8,371 bases of DNA, from assembly GCA_045627405.1 (NCBI GenBank), contig JAZQNP010000070.1, forward strand, positions 1 to 8,371. Reading direction: 5' to 3'. This stretch comes from Firm-04 sp045627405 (GTDB lineage: Bacteria > Bacillota > Clostridia > Oscillospirales > Ruminococcaceae). The notes under the pieces are model-generated. The model had not been told where the DNA came from. It did no database searches and worked only from the letters and a program-made list of their open reading frames with translations. Positions 1 through 6,409 of the stretch are shown in pieces; position 1 is the stretch's first letter, and each line of letters begins with the position of its first letter. A program made the position numbers and the translations under genes.

Positions 1-118
1 GATTTTCGATCAGATACTTGAACAGCAGAAATATGGCACGGAATAAAAATCCGATACCGATGCCGATTCCGGCAATGATGCCGACAATAAATGATAAAAT
101 GCCTTCTAAAACGTCGAT
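1..118 (-). CDS. Small glycine-rich membrane protein, partial, start codon unclear
   Basis: Reading leftward from 118, this frame stays open to the window edge for 39 codons. It begins IDVLEGILSF and continues with a strongly hydrophobic stretch holding the glycine ladder GIIAGIGIGIGF, then FLFRAIFLLFKYLIEN. This looks like one glycine-zipper-like transmembrane segment, possibly followed by a second. A good Shine-Dalgarno core (AGGAG, 127-131) lies 8 bases before the ATC codon at 116-118, which is where a start codon would be expected. However, that codon is ATC, and an in-frame TGA sits at 122-124. The only nearby ATG (123-125) is in another frame and lies 1 base from the Shine-Dalgarno core; that frame gives an arginine- and histidine-rich peptide without protein-like character. 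The frame choice therefore rests on its membrane-like composition. A mutated or miscalled start, or a rare non-ATG start, is possible. I do not recognise the family. The C-terminus is outside the window. Confidence 0.4.
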   Translation of the reverse strand, partial: MDVLEGILSFIVGIIAGIGIGIGFLFRAIFLLFKYLIEN

Positions 119-125
119 AAGTCAT

Positions 126-134
126 TCTCCTCTC
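126..134 (-). promoter_or_regulatory. Ribosome-binding site before the left-edge ORF
   Basis: The minus strand reads GAGAGGAGA, containing a full AGGAG core at 127-131. It lies about 60 bases downstream of the peptidase stop and is the best evidence that a third gene starts here. The core is 8 bases from the ATC at 118-116 but only 1 base from the ATG at 125-123, so spacing favours the membrane-protein frame. Confidence 0.5.
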
Positions 135-170
135 AAATCAGGAATGCAGCAGCAGCCGATAAATAATGTC

Positions 171-199
171 ATTTTACAAAACAGATACAGACCATTCAT
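171..199 (-). promoter_or_regulatory. Weak promoter candidate for the left-edge gene
   Basis: On the minus strand, TAAAAT (171-176) matches the -10 consensus at five of six positions. It is preceded at 17 bases by ATGAAT (194-199), which matches the -35 consensus at only three positions. A start near 164 would give a leader of about 40 bases. The match is weak and may be chance in this AT-rich gap. Read-through from the peptidase gene is equally possible, because no strong terminator is visible between the two. Confidence 0.15.
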
Positions 200-3100
200 T
201 GCTGCGCCTGTTCACTCTGCGCCGATATCAGCTGCATCAGCGCAGTCAGATCGAACATATTCAGCATCTCATCCGCATTGATATCAGCCGTTCCGAACGG
301 GATCAGCTCCGACGCAAGCCCTGTATGCTCTGCAAGCACCGCAGAAAGCAGTTTCACATCCGCCGCAGAGCATCTGCCGTCACCGTTGAGATCGCCCTGC
401 ACTGCCGGCTGCTCCGGAGATACTGCCTGCTGATACACAAAATCATATCGGTCGGCATATTCTGCCGCTGAGCAGCCTGCATATCCGATCACGACCGTTT
501 CCGCCGTCAGATCAGTGAACAGTGCCTCCGGTACAAACCGAACCGGAACACCTTCGATCTCCGTCTGCAATACCAGACCGTCGCGCTTGCTGTCCAGAAT
601 CTCGTATGCCTCTGCATAATCACCGGTATCAGAGAGCCGATAGCCAAAACCGCCCTCCGTATCCCGCACGATTTTCATGTGCGAACCGCCGTCATCGTTC
701 AGCAGAATACTGAATGTCTGGTTGCGGCTGGAAATATCCGTCGCTGAGATCACGAAATAGACCGTTTCACCTGCCTGCATCGTCAGTGCCATATCCTCTG
801 ATGATTTGAAGAAGATGCGATCCATGAAGCTGCCTGCTGCATCATAGCACTGCACGGACAGTTTGCACATGGCATCCGTAAACAGCGCCGTCACATTCGC
901 ATCAATGCCCGAAGTATAGCTGAGAACAAGATACTGCTGATCTTTTTTGTCAAACGAATAGCGTTCATTCAGAGCAAGCGGTATCGGCTCGAAAAATTCC
1001 TCACTGAAAAGCTGCTCCGGAATAATACTGATCTCCACATCGCAGTTTCCGAAATATACCCCCATACCGGTATAATTTGCCGTCATTGTTCCGATATTGA
1101 CATCATCCGATGTATACCGCAGCCGGTAATCCTTCCCCTCTTCCAGTACATATTCACCGTCACGGAAGGTCACCTGCGGTGTAAGCTGCTCACCGGTCCA
1201 GAACTGCGGCTCTGCTGTGACCGTACACGCCGACAGCAGACGGAGCGATGTTTCCAGCCGGAAATTGATCGTTCCCTCACGCTCTGTTCCGTTGAATTTC
1301 ACCATGATATACCGCATTTCGCCTGCCGGTACAGAAAACGTCACAGATTTTGCACCTGCACCGTAATCCTGCTCCAGCATTTCCTTTTCCGGCGAGAATA
1401 CACGCAGTACGATATCCGCAACATCTGCCGTACACAACACATATTCCGTATCGGTTTCCGGCATAACGCGGTACAGCGCAAGACGTTCGGTCTTTGTCAC
1501 CGTGACGCTGTGCGCTCCGACAGTCAGCAGCGGCGCATCCGCCGGAATTTCCGGATAGATCTCAAAGCTGCCGTCCTGATAACCAAATGTCCGGTTTGTC
1601 GAATACAGCGCAAAGCGAACTGTTCCGAACATGATATTGCTGTCCTTATACACGATGCGGAAATCACGATTCGGAAGAAGTTCCGTACCGTCTGCTGCAT
1701 GAATTTCAACCGGAAGCGGTACTTCACCGCCCGTATACGGCTGATTTGTGACCGTAACGACTGCATCCGTGACCGAATACGGCCGCAGAACAGAGAAATT
1801 CGCCTTTGAAGCATTCTCCGGATACTGCCTTGACACCGCGATCAGATATGTGCCGTTTCCGAGCAGATAATCATTTGCTTCACCGTCCATTGGCTGAATC
1901 CGCGCACAGGATTTTGTTCTTGCATCATAACGATACAGTGTATACAGCATCGCGCCGCCGGAAACACGCTCATTCAGAATGCGGTAACGGATCGTTGTAT
2001 TTTCCGTTTCGCAGTCATCGACCTGAAACCAGAGATTCTGCAGACGATTTTCCGTACACGACACCTCAACAGGCGTGTCAAGTTCCATCATGATATCCGA
2101 ACGCTTCGGTGATTCATAGATCAGTTCATACTGCTTTGACGCACTGCCGTAATACTTTCCCATGCCGAAAACAGTCACAGAGGCAAGTCCGGGAATGTCG
2201 TTCCGGTTATCTACACGCTGATAGTCCACGCCCTCAGTCAGCACCGTATCCCCGAACCGGACATTGATCTTCGGACGATAGCTTTCGCCCGGTTCGTAGC
2301 TGCTGACAAAACCGCCGGTGATAACTGCCTTGGCAATATTGTATTCCTCGGATGCCATTACAAGCGAATATTTTGCGCCGACAGTGCCGGAACATACGAC
2401 ATAATATGTCTGACCGGCATTCAGCTTCACATTGGAAAGAAAATAACCATCAACATATGAACCGAAATCACTGTATGCAAATACCGTATCATCATGCTCC
2501 GGTGTATTGGCGATCCAGCATTTTGTCTTGATCTTTACATATTTTGAACCGTTTGGATATCTGCCGGAACGGTCATACTGTGCCCTTTCTTCTGCGTATC
2601 CGTCCGCACAGTTTGAATAAAACAGATATTTTCCGGTTTTCTGCGGCACGAAAATATACACCGCTTCTTCGTTCTCATACGAGATCTCAACCGGCACAGG
2701 CGTATCTGTCGGGATCTTATCGTAAATCGTCACAACGGTTTCACAGCAGCCCGTACAGCGTCCGATGCCAAAGACCATAATGCGCAATTCCTGATTGTGC
2801 CGGACAAATCGCAGAACATAATCCTGATCTTTTATGAGTGCAGTACCGTCAGGCAGACAGACCGCGACATCCGGCTCATAACCCGAACCGTATACGCTTG
2901 TCTGCTGGATCGTCACACCGAGTCTGCATTCTGCAACATCAATTTCTGCCGGCTGTGCGGCTGTCAGATAGAGCGCATATCTGCCGTCCCAGCGTGATTC
3001 CGTCACGAGATAATAGTCCTGATCGGCAGAGAGAGATGCCGAAAGCATTTCACCGCCCATGAACTGACTTTTCAGCGCGCCGACCGTCTGACCTGCCGCA

Positions 3101-6100
3101 TCGCAGAGCTGACCGGATACCGCCGTACTGCCCGAAGCAGAAAGCCGATATGTGCCGGATTCCGGAACACGGATCAGATATCTGTTGATACCCTGCTGCA
3201 TCGGCTCTGTCAGCAGTTCCGGCTCAAGCTGCTGATATGCAGCGGCTTCACTGACCGTGACCGAAAATGCCGCCTGCTCTGTTTTGCCCTGCGCATCGGT
3301 CATGATACAAAGATAGGAAAAAGCACCTGTCTGCGATGTATCCGGATGCAGAACGGGCGTATTTGCTCCGTTCAGCGGTGTCTGTTTCTCACCGTCTGTC
3401 TGATACCACTGATATTGCAGCGCATTGCCGCAGGCAAGCACCTGAATCGTTCCGTATTCATGCTGCATCATCGTGAGCTTTTCACTGCTGCGCCGCATCA
3501 GCAGCGGTTCATTGCAGAAATGCATTTCTTCTGTCATTTTCACGGCAGGATTCTCTTTTTCCGCCGCGATCCATACATTTTCAGCAAAAGCATTGTCTGC
3601 CGCAGTTTGCAGCTGATCTGTCAGATAAACCGCCCGTACACCCTTTAGTCCGTTGGCTGCTATGGTTTCCGCCTGCTCAATGCGCACACAGTCAATGCTT
3701 GCATCCACAAACGCAGAATCGCTGACCGCTTTCAGCTTCGGAAATTCCAGTGTTCCGGCGATCGCGCCGCCGAACGAACGGTATTCCAGTGTTTCCAGTG
3801 CAGAAAAGCACACAGTATCATAACCGTTTCCGATCTGACAATTCAGAAACGCATTTGTCCCGACAAACGTGATTTTTGCATAATCCAGTCCTGTCGGCAG
3901 AATATTTCTGCCTGTCTGTGCAGCAAGCGCACTGCTTTCGATCCGCGTGACACCGGAAAGATCAAGCTGCCGCAAGCCGGCGCACTGATAAAATGTGCAG
4001 GTCGGCAATGTTGTGATTACCGGCGGCAGCATCACGCTCCGCAGAACAGATGCACCCGAAAATACGCTGTCACCGAGCGATTCCAATGATGAAAGCCGCA
4101 CATCGCCTTCCCATGCTGTACAGTTTTCAAAAGCGTGACTGCCGATCGCCGTCACATTCTGCCAGTAGATTTCCGGCATTGTCAGCGCCGAACAGCCATA
4201 GAATGCCGATGCACCGATCTTCGTCACATCCGGCAGATGCACGGTTTTCAGTGCCGTACAATCCGCAAAGATCTGCTCCGGCAGTTCTTTCAGTCCGGAA
4301 ACAGTCAGCTCCGGCAATGATGAACAGCCGCGGAATGCGCCTGCACCGACCGTTTCGACTGATTCGGAAAGACGCACTTCTTCAAGCGACACGCTGTCTG
4401 CAAATGCCTCTGCGCCGATCTCTGCCGCACCGGATGCGTAAACACGCTCCAATATCGGACAATCTGCAAATGCGGAGTCCCCGATCGTCCGTACAGCTGC
4501 CGGCAAATGGATTTCCTCTGCGAAATGATTGCCTGCAAACGCTTTTTCGGCAACCGCAGTCAGCGGTTTTCCGTCAAACTGATCCGGTACAACGACCTTT
4601 TTCCGGATACCGCGATACGCCAGCAGAACGCCGTCCTTGACATCGTATGCATCCGCAACATCCTTGCCGTCGATCGTATAGACCGCTTCCGCAGCGCTGC
4701 TCCCGATCCATCCGTCCTTTACGGTGACAGCCAATATCCGCGTGGTTGCTGAAACCGTGACCGGTTTCTCGTAATGGATGCCGTTTTCCGGTGTCGGAAC
4801 AGTGCTGTCCGTTGTATAGTAAATATCGGCATCATCCAGATCGGCTGAAAGCGCAATTTCCAGTTCATGCCCGTAGTTTCCGGATTTCACAGAATATTCC
4901 GGTGCCGGACAGATCCCGTCATCCCAGCGGAAATGCGCCATATTCACAAAGCCCCAGCCAAAATCCTCATCAAAGCCGTCCGGTCCGAGATCCAACGCAT
5001 TCAGGCGCAGAAGCGCTTCGGCACGATGCGGTGTCATGGTCTTGTCGTATGAACGCAGCAGCGCACAGCACGCAGTAACGTGCGGTGTTGCCATACTTGT
5101 GCCGTTCTTCGCCTCTTTTTTCTGCTCCGTGCCAAGCACATAGCTCATGATGCCGTAACCCGGCGCGACCACATCGACAGAATCGCCGTAATTGGAAAAT
5201 GCAGCACGTTCCATGTCCTGTGTAACCGCACCGACCGTAATACAGCTGTGGATGCTGCCCGGATAGTAATATCCGGCATCATCGCTGTTATTGCCGGATG
5301 CCGCGCAGCAGATCATGCCGTTTTCGTCTGCGATCGTCAAAGCTTCGATCTCCAGCTGACTGACACCCAGACCGCCGAAGCTCATATTGACAATATCCGC
5401 TTTCTGCTCCAGTGCATACATAATTCCGAGATAGATCTGCTCATCGGACGCACTGCCGTCTGTATCGAAAACCTTGATTGGCAGGATCTTTACGTTTTTC
5501 GGTGTCATTTCGCAGATCGTTCCGGTAACGTGCGTACCGTGATAAAGATCGTCATTGCAGGTATCATCGCCGGAATCAGAAATATTGATGCCGCCTTCGA
5601 GTATTCTGCCTTCAAACAGCTCCGGTGACGGATTCACGCCCGTATCAATGACGGCGACCGTCACATCCGGCAAAACCTCTGCATCCAGATATTCCGCAAT
5701 AAAATCCTCTGTACCGATCAGCGGAACACCCCATGAATTATAGATGCCGCTTTCGGTATCAGCGACAACCGCCTCAGCATACGTCTGCGATTCCGCAAGT
5801 GCCTCTGCATCGAGCATGACGCGGTGTGATGGCTGCACATATTCAACGGCAGGATCGGCGCTGTATGCCTGATAGGCACTGTATGCCGCCGCCGAATCTG
5901 CATATTGCAGGATATGCAGACCGTTATAACCCTCGGCTGCCGATTCCGCACCGTGCAGATTGATCCTGCCCTCAGCCTTGACGATCAGACGGGCTGTCTG
6001 AAATTCATTCGTGATCGTCATTCTGCCGCCCTGCGAAGACGTTTTATATCCAAATTCCGCCGCATTTTCGTCAAACGATTCCCAGCCGGACGGCGCATCA

Positions 6101-6390
6101 TCCGTCCGGAGCATCAGTTTTCCGTTCCGGATGCGCAGATCGCCGCAGGATGTTTCCGGTGAACTGCCGTCAGCGGAAAGCGTTCCGGCATCGGCATCAT
6201 AGACGATCTCATCGAAAAATTCACGCGATGCATCCGCCTTCGTCACGGCAAGTACCTCATCGGAAAAATCATCCAGCGAGCATACCTTCTGCATGGCGGC
6301 GGCGGCAGTCATTGCCGGAATCTGCGGCAGAATAAACTGTCCGGCGACCGCAGCGGCGATACCGATTCCGCAAATGCGCTTTTTCTTCAT
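196..6390 (-). CDS. Secreted dockerin-bearing subtilisin-family (S8) peptidase with LRR and tandem beta-sandwich modules, 2064 aa
   Basis: This is a complete gene for an extracellular serine endopeptidase. The signal peptide (about 1-32) has a KKKR n-region, a hydrophobic core and a TAAAA end suited to signal peptidase I. Residues about 33-217 are a propeptide, with an inhibitor I9-like part ending in PAVEYVQPSHRVM. The S8 domain (about 218-487) has Asp249 in AVIDTG, His284 in HGTHVTGT, Ser432 in NGTSMATPH, an oxyanion Asn367 in ASGNN and a substrate-cleft SFGG at 337-340, so it should be active. Next come a chitobiase C-terminal-like domain (498-573), BspA-type LRRs (583-945), an Ig-like domain (975-1047), alternating beta-sandwich modules (1070-1898), an LRR-like end unit (1927-1989) and a type I dockerin (1999-2057). 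The ATG at 6388-6390 fits the signal peptide and has a Shine-Dalgarno sequence 5 bases upstream. There is no LPXTG-type anchor, so attachment is probably through dockerin-cohesin binding. It is far longer than a typical 300-450 residue subtilisin. The substrate is unknown. Confidence 0.95.
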   Translation of the reverse strand: MKKKRICGIGIAAAVAGQFILPQIPAMTAAAAMQKVCSLDDFSDEVLAVTKADASREFFDEIVYDADAGTLSADGSSPETSCGDLRIRNGKLMLRTDDAPSGWESFDENAAEFGYKTSSQGGRMTITNEFQTARLIVKAEGRINLHGAESAAEGYNGLHILQYADSAAAYSAYQAYSADPAVEYVQPSHRVMLDAEALAESQTYAEAVVADTESGIYNSWGVPLIGTEDFIAEYLDAEVLPDVTVAVIDTGVNPSPELFEGRILEGGINISDSGDDTCNDDLYHGTHVTGTICEMTPKNVKILPIKVFDTDGSASDEQIYLGIMYALEQKADIVNMSFGGLGVSQLEIEALTIADENGMICCAASGNNSDDAGYYYPGSIHSCITVGAVTQDMERAAFSNYGDSVDVVAPGYGIMSYVLGTEQKKEAKNGTSMATPHVTACCALLRSYDKTMTPHRAEALLRLNALDLGPDGFDEDFGWGFVNMAHFRWDDGICPAPEYSVKSGNYGHELEIALSADLDDADIYYTTDSTVPTPENGIHYEKPVTVSATTRILAVTVKDGWIGSSAAEAVYTIDGKDVADAYDVKDGVLLAYRGIRKKVVVPDQFDGKPLTAVAEKAFAGNHFAEEIHLPAAVRTIGDSAFADCPILERVYASGAAEIGAEAFADSVSLEEVRLSESVETVGAGAFRGCSSLPELTVSGLKELPEQIFADCTALKTVHLPDVTKIGASAFYGCSALTMPEIYWQNVTAIGSHAFENCTAWEGDVRLSSLESLGDSVFSGASVLRSVMLPPVITTLPTCTFYQCAGLRQLDLSGVTRIESSALAAQTGRNILPTGLDYAKITFVGTNAFLNCQIGNGYDTVCFSALETLEYRSFGGAIAGTLEFPKLKAVSDSAFVDASIDCVRIEQAETIAANGLKGVRAVYLTDQLQTAADNAFAENVWIAAEKENPAVKMTEEMHFCNEPLLMRRSSEKLTMMQHEYGTIQVLACGNALQYQWYQTDGEKQTPLNGANTPVLHPDTSQTGAFSYLCIMTDAQGKTEQAAFSVTVSEAAAYQQLEPELLTEPMQQGINRYLIRVPESGTYRLSASGSTAVSGQLCDAAGQTVGALKSQFMGGEMLSASLSADQDYYLVTESRWDGRYALYLTAAQPAEIDVAECRLGVTIQQTSVYGSGYEPDVAVCLPDGTALIKDQDYVLRFVRHNQELRIMVFGIGRCTGCCETVVTIYDKIPTDTPVPVEISYENEEAVYIFVPQKTGKYLFYSNCADGYAEERAQYDRSGRYPNGSKYVKIKTKCWIANTPEHDDTVFAYSDFGSYVDGYFLSNVKLNAGQTYYVVCSGTVGAKYSLVMASEEYNIAKAVITGGFVSSYEPGESYRPKINVRFGDTVLTEGVDYQRVDNRNDIPGLASVTVFGMGKYYGSASKQYELIYESPKRSDIMMELDTPVEVSCTENRLQNLWFQVDDCETENTTIRYRILNERVSGGAMLYTLYRYDARTKSCARIQPMDGEANDYLLGNGTYLIAVSRQYPENASKANFSVLRPYSVTDAVVTVTNQPYTGGEVPLPVEIHAADGTELLPNRDFRIVYKDSNIMFGTVRFALYSTNRTFGYQDGSFEIYPEIPADAPLLTVGAHSVTVTKTERLALYRVMPETDTEYVLCTADVADIVLRVFSPEKEMLEQDYGAGAKSVTFSVPAGEMRYIMVKFNGTEREGTINFRLETSLRLLSACTVTAEPQFWTGEQLTPQVTFRDGEYVLEEGKDYRLRYTSDDVNIGTMTANYTGMGVYFGNCDVEISIIPEQLFSEEFFEPIPLALNERYSFDKKDQQYLVLSYTSGIDANVTALFTDAMCKLSVQCYDAAGSFMDRIFFKSSEDMALTMQAGETVYFVISATDISSRNQTFSILLNDDGGSHMKIVRDTEGGFGYRLSDTGDYAEAYEILDSKRDGLVLQTEIEGVPVRFVPEALFTDLTAETVVIGYAGCSAAEYADRYDFVYQQAVSPEQPAVQGDLNGDGRCSAADVKLLSAVLAEHTGLASELIPFGTADINADEMLNMFDLTALMQLISAQSEQAQQ
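220..396 (-). other. Type I dockerin domain
   Basis: This is residues about 1999-2057, at the extreme C-terminus. Two calcium-loop/helix segments are clear. Loop 1 is DLNGDGRCSAAD (Asp2000, Asn2002, Asp2004, Asp2011). Loop 2 is DINADEMLNMFD (Asp2036, Asn2038, Asp2040, Asp2047). Each runs into a helix rich in Leu. The usual Gly at loop position 6 is kept in loop 1 and is Glu in loop 2. The residues at positions 10-11 that commonly set cohesin choice are AA and MF, so the two halves are not identical. Type I dockerins bind cohesins of scaffoldins, which would place this peptidase in a cellulosome or on the cell surface. Confidence 0.9.
697..3183 (-). repeat. Tandem array of two alternating beta-sandwich modules
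   Basis: Residues about 1070-1898 alternate two module types. Type A resembles the pre-peptidase C-terminal (PPC) fold, with an opening like YLIRVPESGTYRL and a closing like LNAGQTYYVV. Five copies start near residues 1070, 1243, 1448, 1635 and 1808. Type B is a module of about 70 residues with the frame YxxGxxxxPxVxV, GxDYxxxY and GxGxYxG. Four copies lie near 1155-1222, 1354-1424, 1542-1611 and 1720-1789. The A+B period is 173-205 residues. Copies are strongly diverged at the protein level and I saw no conserved DNA repeat. Type B modules are common in surface proteins of Firmicutes. The array probably acts as a spacer stalk or adhesive surface. Confidence 0.7.
3556..4644 (-). repeat. BspA-type leucine-rich repeat domain (LRR_5)
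   Basis: This is residues about 583-945, starting with a cap of the form GVLLAYRGIRKKVVVPDQF. It continues in units of roughly 22-24 residues with the signature I-x-x-x-A-F-x-x-C-x-x-L-x-x-V-x-L. Examples are TIGDSAFADCPILERV, TVGAGAFRGCSSLPEL and KIGASAFYGCSALTMPEI. The Cys positions form a ladder. Units become irregular after about residue 820. BspA-type LRRs in known surface proteins bind host or microbial proteins. Here they may help present or capture the protein substrate of the attached peptidase; that role is inferred. Confidence 0.88.
4672..4899 (-). other. Chitobiase/beta-hexosaminidase C-terminal-like domain
   Basis: This is residues about 498-573. The diagnostic pattern is DADIYYTTDSTVPTPENG, followed by YEKPVTVSATTRILAVTVKD and a closing EAVYTI. 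It matches the small beta-sandwich known as CHB_HEX_C_1, common in secreted bacterial enzymes and usually read as a structural or carbohydrate-facing module. It separates the catalytic domain from the LRR region. Confidence 0.8.
4930..5739 (-). other. S8 catalytic domain with intact Asp-His-Ser triad
   Basis: This is residues about 218-487 of the large peptidase. It opens with NSWGVPLIGTEDF, the usual lead-in before the catalytic Asp in subtilases. The triad codons are at 5644-5646 (Asp249), 5539-5541 (His284) and 5095-5097 (Ser432), with the oxyanion Asn367 between them. Spacing is normal for a compact S8A enzyme. There is no large protease-associated insert of the lactocepin/C5a-peptidase kind between His and Ser. 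Four cysteines lie at or near catalytic elements (C278, C293, C361, C362), an unusual number for a subtilase. Confidence 0.93.
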
Positions 6391-6395
6391 ACGAA

Positions 6396-6404
6396 CCTCT
6401 CCCC
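6396..6404 (-). promoter_or_regulatory. Shine-Dalgarno sequence of the peptidase gene
   Basis: The minus strand reads GGGGAGAGG, ending 5 bases before the ATG at 6390-6388. It lies inside the 19-base gap after the helicase TGA (6410-6412). It fixes the peptidase start and leaves no room for a separate promoter in the gap. Any private promoter would have to lie inside the helicase gene. Confidence 0.8.
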
Positions 6405-6409
6405 GTTTT

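Noticed and set aside
165..173. Palindrome AATGTCATT between the peptidase stop and the left-edge ORF, considered as a terminator
   Set aside because: The stem is only 4 base pairs, AT-rich, and has no following T-run. It would not form a stable intrinsic terminator.
18..281. Plus-strand open frame of 87 codons at the left edge
   Set aside because: It overlaps the peptidase C-terminus and the membrane-protein frame. Its composition (many Met, Pro, Ile and Ser) is not protein-like, and no ribosome-binding site was evident.
4050..4640. Plus-strand open frame of 196 codons opposite the LRR region
   Set aside because: It lies wholly inside the LRR coding region. The product is rich in Arg, His, Pro and Ser with no recognisable motif, as expected for the antisense of a repeat-rich gene with strong codon bias. 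No ribosome-binding site was evident.
5080..5628. Plus-strand open frame of 182 codons opposite the S8 catalytic domain
   Set aside because: The opposite strand encodes all three catalytic residues of a well-conserved peptidase domain, so this frame is a shadow. Its product has no familiar motif.
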